Origin: Diphasiastrum complanatum
Taxonomy: Eukaryota; Streptophyta; Lycopodiopsida; Lycopodiales; Lycopodiaceae
NCBI GenBank assembly: GCA_029204225.1
Contig: CM055096.1
Location: 69,835,444 to 69,899,443 of the forward strand
Reading direction: 5' to 3'
DNA length: 64,000 bases
Part shown: piece after piece, positions 43,945 to 56,912 of the stretch
How positions within the stretch are numbered: position 1 is the stretch's first letter
Layout: every line of letters begins with the position of its first letter
Made by a program: the position numbers and the translations under genes
Notes under the pieces: model-generated
What the model was told of the DNA's origin: nothing
Seen by the model: the letters and a program-made list of their open reading frames with translations, nothing else
Database searches by the model: none

Positions 43945-44610
43945 GAGTTACAACCTTTTATAGCAGGTCCAAATCCTATTTGGCCACTTGGCTTTCCCTC
44001 CAAGATGTAAACCCTACTATTTTTGGGTCGTAGTAGAATACACATAAGAAAATAGAGAATTTGAATTAAGCTTATTGTGAATACAATGATTAGATCGTGA
44101 TCTCGTGTCCAAGAATGGTTCACAATGGTGGCGCACTATGTGCAGTGATCTTACTTAGCTAGCTACAGATTAAATAACTGTCCCTATTCTTTGAATAGCT
44201 TTCACTCTCTCGGATATCTCTGATTCTGAGGAATCAGATAATCAAGACACAATGGAGTTCACGCATGAACTTTGATTCACTCCTCCACTTGCATGTCTCA
44301 TCATTATGATTCGTGAGTTGACGTTATGTATATATACATGGAACAGTTACAATGACTATGTGGGCAACGAGCGTGAAACAATGTAGTTACTAAAAAGTGC
44401 TAAAGTAACTGTGACATGGTCTGCGTCGTACATGGCAATGTGGATGACGTGGACTTCGAACTCGAAGATCTTGAATTCGAACGAGGTCAAAGATGAAGAT
44501 GAAGAACTCGAAGACCTCGAACTCAAAGAGTTAGTTGTTGATCCTGCTTCTGCTCCAGTTGATTGATTGCACAGACGTTCGACTTAAGAGAATAAAGCTA
44601 CAGTGTTGTT

Positions 44611-44713
<103 letters not shown>

Positions 44714-44819
44714 ACATTTACATAGTGTACTGGTGCTCAGGACGACGAACTTGAATGATTAGAGTTTTGATTACTTGAATTCTGGTGAGCTGGAGTGATG
44801 CTTAATTACAACACTTTCT

Positions 44820-45491
44820 TCTTCTTAACAAAAATGAAGGCTCACCTTGATCTTGACCCTTTGACCATTTGCTTTTACCTTTCTCCATCAACTTGAGATG
44901 TAGATCCACCTCCTTTTGATTGAAGCCTAAACTCCTCATTCACCAATATCTCTTGCAAATCCACCATTCTTGGTAAAGCCTTTTGAATGGAAAAGCTTTG
45001 AACAAGATTAGCATAATCATCCAACAAGCCATGAAGAACAACTTGAACAAGTTCTACATCCTTAATCCTCTCATCAATACATGCAAGATCATCAATGTAT
45101 GCTTTAACCCTCAAAACAAAAGCATGAGCACTTCTTCCTTCTTTTGCAAACTAGAAAACATTTGTCTTCTTAGGGTTAGAACCCTATATGTAGACTTAGA
45201 TTCATAAAGCTTCTTTAATGAATCCCAAGCCTCCTTTGATGTAATACACTTACCAACTTTCTTGAGAAGCTCATTGGTAGCATTCATCTTAATCATGTGT
45301 AGAGCTCTCTTAGCTCTCTTATCATACCTCAACTGATCTTGGGGTGCTTGAGGCCTCTCCTCCACATCTAAAAAAATGTCCATCAACTCATTCATCTCCA
45401 ATAAGCACTCCATCCTTACCTTCCAAGTAGAATAGTTGATTAAGGTAAGCCTATTATTGCCTTCCAATATGTAGCCACTTGAGGTTTCCAT
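44820..45491 (-). pseudogene. copia gag (UBN2-type) remnant
   Basis: METSSGYILEGNNRLTL with NYSTWKVRMECLLE, then RAKRALHMIKMNATNELL and AWDSLKKLYESKS; after a frameshift, VVLHGLLDDYANLVQSFSIQ and a basic tail. This is the Ty1/copia gag order (NYxxWxxxM...AWxxLxxxY). One frameshift at about 45112. Together with the PBS at 46065-46076 it marks the 5' part of a minus-strand element. Confidence 0.85.
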
Positions 45492-46064
45492 GTTGCAATA
45501 ATTTGATCTTTACTTTGAACCTGTTCCAATGCACTAAGCACTCCCTTGAAATCAACAAATGAAACTCAAGGAGAAATCACAAAGATATGGAACATTCTAT
45601 CCTCTCCTTATTCCTAGCACATAGAATCTTGATTTCTTGATCACAATAGATCTAAACACAATATGATGAACTTTTGATAACACCTAAGATTGAAATGCAA
45701 TCTTGAAAATTTCAATAACCTGAAAATCAAGAGATCCTACAAAATTCAGGGTTTCTCCAAAAATGCAAAATGTTGAATCAAGAAGAATCTAGATGCAAAA
45801 GCTAGAATCTTGATATGACATCTACTAGAATATATGATTATCTACCATAGGCAAATTTTGTCTCCAAATTATAGTGAATGGATTCAAAAATTGCCCTACT
45901 ACAATTGATTTGACCTAAAATGGTGATAGGATCACAAAGATCCACTTTCTATGCTTCCAACAATTTGATTTGAGTGTGTAGAGCCTCCAAATCCAGAAAG
46001 AATTTATGGCACCCTCAAATCCACCACTAGAAATGGTTGAATCTCCAAATTTGACTTGCAACCT

Positions 46065-46076
46065 GTTCTGATACCA
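46065..46076 (-). other. Primer-binding site of the minus-strand copia
   Basis: The minus strand reads TGGTATCAGAAC, close to the tRNA-iMet complement (TGGTATCAGAGC). It lies about 570 bp upstream of the gag start, so the 5' LTR of this copia should lie above 46077. That LTR's outer boundary was not found. Confidence 0.6.
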
Positions 46077-46689
46077 AAATACAGATCCAAAATGCACTTA
46101 ATGGATCTTTGATCTTGGGTCAATTTGATCAACACATCTATAACTAGTTAGTAGAAATCAACAATTTTAGCATGCTAGTCTTGCTCACTTATATTTGATC
46201 ATGAACATCAAAATATAGTAAGGTATTGTCCCTATTCGTACAACAACATCATCCTGCTGTCCTTCACACGTGTGGATTCAAGATCTAAAAAAATCAATAT
46301 TCTACACATAGAAACTCAAGATACATGAGAAAATGACTTGAGATGGACATAGAATCAACAAAGATGGATCTCCACATGAATGATCAAAATATGATTATGT
46401 TCTCCACCCTAGTACATCTATTTTTAACAACCATAATGTCATTTGGCCCTATTCTCCAACTATGCCCTAAAATGGCAACTTCTAGGTACTTAACCAAAAA
46501 CTTAGAAATTATGGTCCAAATGCAATGTACCAATATTGACCAATTAGAAAGGGTCCAAACACAACCTCATCCACTTAACTACTTGCTATAAATGGTATTA
46601 ACACTATTTAGAGCTCTATTGGCGTTTATGAAACTAGCTCTAAGTTGAGATTTCACTTTGGCCTCTAAAACTACCAATTAAAATTTCAA

Positions 46690-46930
46690 AACTAGTCGAC
46701 AAGTTTCACAACCTTCCCATTCAGAAATACCAACCCATCTCAAATGGTATATTGTTTTTCTTCTGATCGAAAGATATAGATCCGTGGAAATCCGGACGAA
46801 TGACAATTCGTTCAATTCACCAATCCCACTAAGAGTATTCGCAACTTGATTTGAACTGTCTCTTATATAATGAATTTCATGGTCAAATTTTTGCATCAAT
46901 TCGGCTCATCGGGCTTTCCTCCCCCAAAGA
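46690..46930 (-). pseudogene. gypsy RNase H C-terminal fragment
   Basis: FDHEIHYIRDSSNQVANTLS on the minus strand is the end of Ty3/gypsy RNase H (usual form Y-I-x-G-x-x-N-x-V-A-D-A-L-S-R). Here the terminal ADALSR is changed to ANTLSG. A short linker follows. A related PR-RT fragment of the same orientation lies at 52990-53600. Confidence 0.75.
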
Positions 46931-46934
46931 TCAT

Positions 46935-47469
46935 GTGTGTTATGTCCATGACCATTACATAGGATTCAGTATACTCCTAGTCTTGGATACACGGTAGTCT
47001 AATAAATCAAGCTGTTAGTTATGCCATGTCATACTGAATGTGACCCGAAAGTAACTAATATCCTTGTCAGGCCAAGAACACACTAAATGGAGTTAGACAA
47101 GGTATGAGACGGTGTATGCATGTGTAGAGTTATCAATAGCAATTTTATGAATAGGTGGTCCATGCTTAGGACTCTATTTTAGGTGAATCTATGTATAGGG
47201 AACTTAGAGCTATGCATAACTATGTTCCCAGGTTGCTTTTGGCTCTATATATTGAGGCCAGACTCGCCCTACTCCTCATTGTGATCATGGATTCATTGCC
47301 TGAGTTTCACTCTACATTCATGCCTCTTGTTCCTTGGCTTGGGGGTGAAGCTTCTAGAGTTGATTGGTTGTTTCTACTTGGTTGGGTGGTTGCTCCATAG
47401 TGTGTTTTCCATTGTGTGTTATCTTGTAAGTAGGATCTTAGGGAGCTTCCCTTACAGTGGTATCAGAGC
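46935..47469 (+). mobile_element. LTR end and canonical primer-binding site
   Basis: TGGTATCAGAGC (47458-47469) is an exact tRNA-iMet primer site. The upstream half kilobase would be a 5' LTR ending ...CTTACA(G). The left boundary near TGTGTTATGTCC (46935) is a guess because no second LTR was matched. Confidence 0.55.
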
Positions 47470-50400
47470 AACGCTTACGAAGATTGGAGAACATGGAGAA
47501 GGGCTACCTTTCGTCGAAATTTCGGATTGGATCCATGGGAATTCTCTTCCAAGGTGGATAGCAAGGGTGCAAGTGGGTGTACTATCTCAGTTTCAATTTG
47601 CATGTTGCTAAGATCCATTACTCTTGGGATTCTTTGTGGTTTTAGGGAGAATTGTCCTTGAAGGCCAATTTGTGATGCTTTTTTGGAGCTTTTTCTTGTG
47701 TAGATCAAATCTTTGATAGATCTGAATTTTCCAGCAAGTGTACTTTTGTTTTAGGGTTCATTAATGATGAAAAAAAATGCTTAAACATGAATTTTTTCAT
47801 CAAAAACTCATGTTTTTTGACAAAAAAAATCCCGGCATCTTTTTTCACTAGTAACCAAAAGTCAAAAGCCCAACATGAGGAGGGTTAGTTCCTATTGGTC
47901 CTATACAAGCTTTGGAGTGCTTGTGCATGTGTCCATGCGATGCATGCCGGTTCTCTCCAATGATTTAGGATTCTAGGCTATGTTTTGGTCAAAATTGCTT
48001 CGTTTTTCATGCTTTTTGGCACAAAATAGATAGTAAGAACCAAAATCCAGCAAGATCAGATCATTAGATGGTTGTAATTCTGTAAATTGGTTTGCATGTG
48101 TTAGAGAAAGAGTTGTATGTCATGAATTTCCACTTTATGGTGATGAAAAAAATCGGAAAATAGCAAAAAATCATCATTTTTGCTTGTTTTTTCATAAAGT
48201 TGGATAGTAGGGTGGCTGTAAAACACCATGTAGAGCTTGTAAAGAGGTGAAACAAAGTCTTTTGAAGCTTTCCTTGAAGTTAGAACCAAGAATTCCAGCA
48301 ATTGAACTTGTAGGAAGTAAAAAAAGTTAAAAAAAAGACTATTTTTGGTGATTTTTGGGGGATGGATCTCTCCAAATCCATAAGGAGATCATTCTAGAAT
48401 TAATTACAGAATGATTAGCATTCCTTTTTACCTTCCCATCAAGCTATCAAACTTGTGAATTGATGGTCGGTGGCTTACGCACCATCTCCATCAAGTTTGA
48501 AGCTATTTTGACTTCTACAAATCACGAAATCTTCATTCTCAGCCTATACTGCATCTTAGGATCAGTATGAATGCTTCATGGAGGTCTAATTGATGGTTTA
48601 AGACTGTTGGTAGCATCAATTTTGAGCTTGGGTAGGTGTTTGCACGTTTTTGCATGATTCCTTCTTGTGGAAGTGCGCCCTACTACAGATTTCTGGCAAC
48701 TCTGATCTCGCACGTGTGAAGCCTAGCTGGAAAGCTGACATGGAAAGCATCTTGTTCACTTGGTCTCCTTCTGTACTGAGCTTTACATCACCCAATTTGG
48801 TGTCCTATAGCCAAAGTTATGATCATCTGAAGTTTTGCAGTTTTGTGAGTTTTTGGCAAAATTTGGAATTGTTCTGATTGCATGCCAGTCATTTCTGTGA
48901 TTTGTAGTACTGTGTTTGCATGAATTAGTTGCATGTTGATTCTCACAGTGATTTTGACATGCATGAGGGATTAACAATCGATTTGTGTGGTCATACGCAT
49001 GTGCTCTGACAATTGGGTCACAAATCAGTGTTAATGGCTGGCAAATTCCGTAAAACTGAAGTTTACGTAAAAAATTCTGTAATGACGTTTGTGACTGATG
49101 TAGTGTGCTTTGCATGCCAGTTTGACATTGGGTTAGTAACATTAGGAATCGGACAGTGTTTCAAATTTTTCGATTCCGATTGCCTTTTAAACTAATAGTA
49201 TTTTCGTCAGAATTTTCGAATTACATAAAATAAAGCAAATTTTGGGTTTTCCAGAAAAAAAATCGAAATTTTGGTCATTTTTTTGTTATCTATGAAATCA
49301 GTTTAGATTAGTGAATTGATTAAACTGAGTTTATCAGTTAGAAATTGATCACAGTGTTTTCACTAAGTCTAAATTAGGGTGATAGATAAGTTAAAATTGA
49401 CAGAAGGAACCGCAATGAATTGCCGACAGTTTCTACTATGTTGTCATTTTTTTAACTTTGGAGTTGGAAACTCCCAGATTAAAAGTTAGAAATTGATTTT
49501 TTTTTCTTTTTTTGTTGAATTTCCATTTGATAATTGGAAATCAGTGACTTGTCTGGTAAGTTTTCTAATCGATGTTGATCGCTAGAAATCAGTCAAGTGA
49601 ACGTTTGTGCAAGATAGTCGTTAAATATTTGACTGTTCAAGAATTACTGAAATCCTATTGGTGGGATTTCCGTTCATGTAATTTCATATTCTATGTTTGG
49701 ATAGGTTTTGTCAATATTAACGGAGTAATGCCAAACTAGTCAATAAAAAAAAAAACAGTCCAATTTTATTGGAAAATTTGTAATATAGGAATTACATAAC
49801 TGATTTCATTTCCAGTAAAATCCTATGGTGAATTATATTCAGCCTAGGTATAGGATAGAAATGAAATTGTTTTGGACTTTTTCCTACAGTAATTAGTTTT
49901 TTAAAACATTTACTAATGTCATTACGTCTTCTTGGTACCTTAACTGAAATAGATTTTCAGGGAACTGAAAATTCTAAGGAGGGAAGAAGAGTGGTCATCA
50001 GAGGTAGTAAGTGTGATCGGGAAATAATGTATTTCGCGGTTAGGATTTTGGTAATCCCTGAAAATAATTGCTTAATACTGGTTATAAATTTATTGGATAG
50101 AATTCATTCAGTTGAATTCGTAACTGATACCTTTGTAACCATTGAGTTATCCGTAGTTTTAGATGTCAATTGTGAGGTTTAGAAGTGGAATCTGATACGT
50201 GGATTACACGAAATAATGTATTTCGCGGTTAGGATTTTGGTAATCCCTGTAAATAATTGCTTAATACTGGTTATTAATTTCCTGGATAGAATTCATTCAG
50301 TTGAATTCGTAACTGATATCTTTGTAACCATTGAGTTATCCGCAGTTTTAGATGTCAATTGTGAGGTTTAGAAGTAGAATCTGATACGTGGATTACATTG

Positions 50401-52990
50401 GATCTGTTAGTTGACAGAAGCTTGTCCCTAGATTTGATGCATCAGTAGGGTTTCGAAGCTTGTCAATAACCAGAAAGGTTCAGAATGTAATAGTGAACCA
50501 TGTTAATTCTTCTGTCTAAGTCACATAATCAGATGTAGATTATGGGTATCCATCTGATAGGCATGCCAGTCATCCAAATAAATGAATTCTCTAGTGTTTG
50601 GGAACAAGAGATATTATCCTATATGGATTATAGGATAGCTAGATGATCAGAGGATCTCTAGAATTTCAGATAAGGCGGTTAAGAGTTTTCTGGAAGGAAA
50701 AGCTGATGCTATGGGACGTCAGTAATTTTGGAAAGAAAATTCTAAGGACTGTAAAGATTTGATGATCAATGGTGTGTTTTAGTACCTAGTCGCGATATGG
50801 GAAAGAAAAAAAAGCCATTCAATCAAATGTGGGGTATTTTGGAAAATTTTGAGGTTTAATCTAGATCCCAATGTGGTATCTCATTATTTACAAAATCAGA
50901 GGCCCTCAAATCTATTTTTCACTTTCTTAATTAACCCTTTACTTCTTAGTAATTTCTCGAATATAAGACATCAGACTAGTTTATATGAATTTTTTCCAGC
51001 ATGAAGTTATTCTTCTGAAAGACTGTTATGTCATATAAATTATTACTTGTGAGAATGAACTTGGAATTTAGATATAAATTCTAAGGTTAAACTGTTTCAA
51101 TTTCTTAAACCTAGAATATCTCTTTTTGCATAATGGATTTTGATGGAAGGGTAGTTTCTGTCATAATAGAGTGAATCCTTTTTGTGGAATACACTTATTA
51201 CTGACTTTTTTTTGGATTTGAGTATTTTGATATATCATCTTTCCAGTTAACTTTTATTAAAATTTATAATTTCTTTGAAAGGAGGGGTGAATTGGTGGGA
51301 TAAAATTCTATTTGGGAATCTGTTGGTTGCATAGCTTTCGGAAGAGAACCAGCTAGGGTATAGAAATGAGATTGGATCTGAAAGGAATTTCGGATATATT
51401 TAGAGTAAAATACCTAATTGGAACTTTTCAAAATATGAAAAATTCTCTAGGGATTGTGTGGACAATCTGGAACAAGTTTAGAATTTGAATCATTATCTAT
51501 AAGTAGTACAGTAAAAGGTCAAAAGTTACTAATTCCATTTTGATTGGAATAGAAGTAAGTTTGATCATAATTTAAGTCTGAGAGTTCTATATTAGATCAA
51601 CCTAATCTTAGTTTAAGTATTAGGATCAGAGAGGGGTTAATCAATGGGGGAAATTATGTAATTAGAGGTAAGTGGGATTGGAAAACTGTTGAGAGTGAAT
51701 TTTATTCGTCTCAAAGATTTTTCGGATATGTTATTTACTCATGAGAAATAGAAAATATTTTGTAGCTGAGTTACAAGATCTCAGTGAGATATGTGAGTAA
51801 CATATGTGGGTTTTGGAGGAATCTGCTGGGTAAGAATGTGTTTATGTACTGGGTCATAGTGAGATTATTCACATATGTGCACGATTAATCTTGTGTGAAT
51901 CTACTGTGTAATCCTAGTTACTAAGGTTATCTGGTGCACTTAACCTAGTCGATGAACATGAACATATGATCAAGTATTGTTTTGACAGATACTTGCAGAG
52001 TTAACAAATCTTTGTATAGAAGATTTATGGATTAACTTATACATGATTTGGGTAAGGATCTAAATGTGGTGTTATACTAGTATAATTGAATTCTTCACCT
52101 AAACATTTGAGATATCTGAATCATTGGCAATTAGCTTGAGTAGTTGATTACTCCAGGATGAAATTTTTTGGTAAAACGATCAGTGTGATGTGGATTCACC
52201 AAACACTGATGGTTTTTTGAATTATATTGCTTGTAAGACGCATGATTAGTGAATCATTTTGGTTCATCAGTTAAAAATTGTGTGCATTGGATATACAGTA
52301 TTCTTGGGATAGAGTATTCCTTAGTCAAGGAATAGATTCAGCTCATTAGTGATTGTATCCCAGAGAGCTCAAATGGATAACAATGAATCCAAGAATAGCA
52401 ACTGAATTGATGTTCAGCAGGACTTTGGATATCTAGATGTGATTCTGGATTGTAACCTAAAGTTTTGTAGTTGGAGATGATTGTCATTTTGGTATGCATT
52501 CAGTCTTTAATTACTAGTGATTTATAGACCTTGAATCTTACACTTCAATTTAAGAATCCTGGTAGAAAGTATTCCTAAATCCAGTATTTTCTTAATGGAA
52601 AGATTTTGGAATGACTCTTACTTTTCCTGAGTTATGTTAGACATATACTCCAATATACTGTAAATGATTAAGGATGATTTGGATTTCAGAAAATTATGAT
52701 TGACGAATCATATGAATCTAACTATTTATGGTTGACGAATCATAAATAGATACTTAATTATTGTCAGAGGATTATAAGAAATTATAATGATTCTTAAGTG
52801 TGATGATTAATTCTTGATCTATTATTTGAATAAGAATTCGAATCAGTGTTTTTGAATCTCTCTACTCCAGTATTATATTTGAGAACCTATGGATCTCACA
52901 TATATTCTCACAGGATATGGTAATTTATTGGATTAAATATGTCCCATCCTTAGATGATTTTCTATTTGATTTGAAATCTCTATCTCTTCT
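47470..52990. other. ORF-poor 5.5-kb interval
   Basis: No frame on either strand shows a recognised domain. A Met-less segment near 48650 shares the phrase GTGGAAGTGCGCCCTACTA with the reverse complement of a leader word near 30670, which suggests copia leader sequence near the start. From about 49 kb to 53 kb the sequence is AT-rich with a 189-bp tandem duplication (50021-50398) and small GACGAATCAT repeats near 52700-52750. I see nothing else in it. Confidence 0.4.
50021..50398 (+). repeat. Tandem duplication, 189-bp unit
   Basis: The unit GAAATAATGTATTTCGCGG ... GATACGTGGATTACA occurs twice back to back (50021-50209 and 50210-50398) with only a few substitutions, so the duplication is much younger than the surrounding decay. 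Confidence 0.92.
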
Positions 52991-53600
52991 TTATGAAAAA
53001 ACCTATAAGATTGTCTAGAGATAGGCAGACTTTCTAGAATTAACTCTATCATGTGGTCTACTGACCTAGATGGTGGTAAACCATGAGGTAATTATGATGG
53101 AAAAATATCTTTAAATTCACTTATGATCTAATTTTTTATTGCTTGTTCGTGATCTAAACTTACTAAGTTAAGAATTGTAAAGAATTCACAACTATTTAGA
53201 TACACATCAGAAACATCCATAACTGGAATAACAAATATTGAAAAAGCTTCATATTGTGAATAATCAAATACTGCCATTATATTAATTGTTCCGAAGGATG
53301 TACAAAATTGCTGCCAAATAAAGTAACTACCTTATCACCCTCCTTGAAAGTGAGAACATGTTTCTCAAAGCCAATAGCCATATAAGGTGATTTGCTAAAT
53401 AACCGTTCATATTTAAAAATTAAATCAGTGTGGTCTAAAACATGATAACTAACGAATTCTGTATATCCTTGTATTCAAACTGGGAGATTCGGCACTTTCA
53501 CGTTCCAAGTCTCCAACTCTGCTCTTGAAGCTAGATAAACTATGTATCTATGATTACTGCCTTCAGTTTCCAAGTTGACCCACAAAGTATTGTAGACAAA
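52990..53600 (-). pseudogene. gypsy protease-RT junction remnant
   Basis: The minus strand reads NHRYIVYLASRAELETW, SPYMAIGFEKHVLTFKEGDK and, further down, ISEFKDIFPS then HGLPPSRSVDHMIELI. The FKDIFP...LPPxRxVDHxIEL pattern is the link between gypsy protease and RT. Two or more stops are present. The RT catalytic region is missing: the sequence runs into non-element DNA at about 52990. Confidence 0.65.
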
Positions 53601-54740
53601 AACTTGAATTTGTATTTAGGCTTATAGGACTACTGCTTTAAGGAATTCTAGTTCATTTATTCTTTCATAAGAGTGGAGTTCAAGAAGTCTACATGAAGGG
53701 AATTCCTTTCTTAACGAGAAAGACCAATCCAAGCTGAAGCCATTTTATGTATAGAGCTGAATAATATATTTCACTCAAAACCAACATATTTAAAACTATT
53801 ATAGAATTTGAGCAATCATAACTTAGAGATCTAGTAGGGTGGTTTTGGCCAACATTCTCACTAAGTCCAAGTGGGCACTTGTCAATTGGTGCCTTTTAAT
53901 ATGATCCGAATGGGCCAAGCCCCTACATAGACTCTAGTTGACATGTCCCCACATGGTATGATCATGAGAGGTGGCACTTTGGGCATGCCACATAGATGGC
54001 TATTTTTTTGGACCTCCCACCCTTCTTTGGCAGGTGCATTTGTTCAGGGGCAAGTCCACTCTTTAGAAAATGGCAATGTTGGATCTCAAAAGTTTGTGAT
54101 GAGGCTTCTTTCTGCTTCCATAGTTTGAAATGACGGGGGTATGACATTTCTCCACTAGAGCTTGCAAGGACGTTGATTGTCACACAAGTGTTTGCCACCA
54201 CTTTGCATATCAATCAAGTCTTAACCAACCTAATACATCCATTACATGAGGAATTTTGAAATCTCTAAGTGATGACCTTGAAAAAAAGGCCAAAAAAACA
54301 AAGTTACCTTTCACAAGAAGATTTGATGTACACATGTACACTCAAACTTAAAGAAGCAAACACAAAGTTTTAATGTACATGTGTAGGCTCTTAAACTTAA
54401 AAAAATATCTCAAATAAAAAAGTTTGATTAAAAAGCACATTTTGTGCTCAAACTTGCCTAACATAAACAAACAGGTTATCAACTTTTAGAAAATTATCAC
54501 CATAACAAAGTAATCTTCAAAATGATGGCAAGCTTTGTCATTCAAGTGTATGTTCAATAAATATTCATATTGTTGAAAACCAAGAAAATAAAGATTGCAC
54601 TTTGAGATATTTAATTAAAAATAATAATTTTATGCTCAAACTCACCTCAACTTGTAACAAATAGTCAGGATTACCATCATTGCGGCAAAGCTAACAACAC
54701 TATAATTTATGACAACAAAACCCATATAGACCTGTTGCTA
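53601..54740. other. Interval without a gene
   Basis: Short frames only, with no recognised domain. AT-rich from 54.3 kb. Confidence 0.35.
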
Positions 54741-54930
54741 AATGACATCATTTTTGACGATGTGAAATTTAATACCTTTTGGCAATGCATTAGAATAATT
54801 ACTCTTTGAAATATTTGGCTTGACAGGAACAACAGAGAATTTGGGAATGACGATTTTGTCATCTCCCCCAAACTTCTTTTCAAGGAGGTCGAAACACTCT
54901 TGCTTCTTTAAGCTTTTTTATGTGTTTTTG
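54740..54930 (+). pseudogene. LINE C-terminal tail fragment
   Basis: FWQCIRIITLWNIWLDRNNREF followed by an F...E-rich stretch resembles the plant L1 C-terminus (LW-x-IW-x-x-RNxRxF), lying past the zinc-binding domain. Only the tail is present. Confidence 0.5.
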
Positions 54931-55249
54931 TAAAAAGTGTCTAATCTATGATTAATTTTCTTCGAGATAAAATAACAAATACCCATTATCTTGAATTCAA
55001 AGAATCAAAGCATAGATCAGAATACAATATCGCGACAAAGGTAACAACAATGCTAAAAATATACATTATCTTGAATTCAAATGAGCAAAGCAAAATACAA
55101 GGAAAGAGATCCACAATGGACAATTTTGATGGTGGTGAGATGTCGAACTGCCCGCTTCAGACTGACTGAGTATACATCATAGGGGAATACTGAAGAGGTA
55201 TGTATGGGTGGGCATGAGCCATACATACATCGCTTCCTGCTGATTGGCT

Positions 55250-55520
55250 GAGAGGGATGCATGCTTTCTTTCATAGGGCTGAGGCCATACGGGCGGCGGG
55301 TGCCCCCCATCCTCGGACTCGGAGGAAAGAGATCACAAGAAAAAAGAGAGAGGGAGTGGAGGAAGGGAGGGAGGGAAAGACGAAGGTGATGCGAGAGAGA
55401 TTGGATCGGAGGGAGAGGGAAGGAGAGAGAGAGAGACGATGAGACGCGAGAAGAGTGGAGGGATTTGCAGTAAGCCAAAAGTGAGAGAAAGTAATGGAGA
55501 ATGGCTCCTAGAGCTCAAGA
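55250..55520 (+). promoter_or_regulatory. GA-rich segment, possible leader of the DUF1639 gene
   Basis: A GA-rich, GC-elevated block without repeats of transposon type lies 1.4 kb upstream of the first recognised exon of the plus-strand gene. Plant 5' leaders are often CT/GA-rich. A candidate ATG at 55500 opens only a short frame. The link to the downstream exon is inference. Confidence 0.3.
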
Positions 55521-56912
55521 TTGTAGCCGCTTTTTAGTAATGTGGGCATCAGTGGATGTATTCTGATTTTGCTGGAGAGCTAGGCGTTGTTGCTTGCAGG
55601 TTGGATTTTTGATCTGTGTTGGTTTTAGCGGTATGACTGTTGATGAATCTGTTTAATGTGGGTTCGATTTGTCTCTGGATGTTTCGGGTCGTAGATTTGT
55701 ATTAAGTAATAACCATTCAACAAAGTGCAAAATAGATAAGATTTGTTTTTCTACTGCTAAGCGTTTTTTGTTGATGATCGTGTGCCTGCACTATGCAGAA
55801 AAGGTCTTGGAGGTTCTGGGTTGAATTTTGTGCTTGCTATGGCTTGTTTCTTCTCAAGGTCAACACCATGCCATGGTTCGAGGTGGAGGGTTTTCTTTGA
55901 AGTGAAGTTAGGTTGATCTATTGATCTGCTCGGCCTCAATTTGCACAGATGGCTTGTAGATTCCATATCCATTTACCTGAAAACTAAGCCATAAATCTAC
56001 GTTTCGGGAGTATCTGGAGTACCTGGTTTGCCGACTCGGCATTCATCTAGCCGGAAGACTTGTTCGCATTTTTCTGGAGGAGTTTACTGTCGCGTTGCAT
56101 GGATACAAAGCGTTTTGGATTCTTCTGTTAATAATTCTCATAGATGGCCCTCAGGTGCTTTGCTTGAAGGCTTTGCCGTGATATGTTCTTTTATTATGAA
56201 CCTGCTTTTCTGAAGTAGGGGCATCCTCCCACGCTTTCAGCTCTTGTGAGGAAGGTTTTGTTTTGATGTCGAACTAGCAGCTTATCTTTCTTAATATAGT
56301 CATGTGTACCTCAGAATCGTCTGAGTCTTAACTTTTAAGCGAAGTCGGTATTTAGGATCTGCGAAGTCTTGAAATATTTGACCTGATATTCCTTTGAATG
56401 TCATGCTTTTAAGCCCTTCTTCAACGGCTGGTTTTAAAAGTATCACGACTCATAATCTTTATTAAATAAACTCTTCTGCTCTAATGCTTAGTCGTTAAGA
56501 GCCCACGGATGTACAACACTAGCGATGAGCAAAAGGCTTGCTTCGCTTGTTTGCAAACCTTTTAGTTGGACAAGTAACAAGAAAATGGATTTTCGTGGCA
56601 AAATCGTCTGCTCTAGTATCACTTCCAACAGACGCATATACATCTGAGCCAGTGTTGGAGTCCTAGATCAGAGGTCAAGTAGATGAAGAAAATCGTCTGC
56701 ACCATCTAGATTTGAGAAACTGTTGGATTCTGTCCATTATTTTGAGGAATTGCTATGTTTGCAAGTGCTCTACACCTTTTTAGTCTGTTTTAAGTTTCTT
56801 TTGCAAAATTACTATTCGAAAACTATGCACTGTTAGAACTTGCGCAGAACATGGCATAAGGCGACCACTGAAAAACCACAGGATTTAACTTTTGCGTTGG
56901 TTTACTGTGCAG

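Noticed and set aside
54770-54800. ACCTTTTGGCAATGC as a fourth copy of the non-LTR 3' hairpin
   Set aside because: The stem is broken, there is no CT tail, and it lies in the middle of a LINE C-terminal reading frame.
55077-55478. Minus-strand Ser/Pro/Leu-rich ORF
   Set aside because: Mirror of the GA-rich segment; no conserved features.
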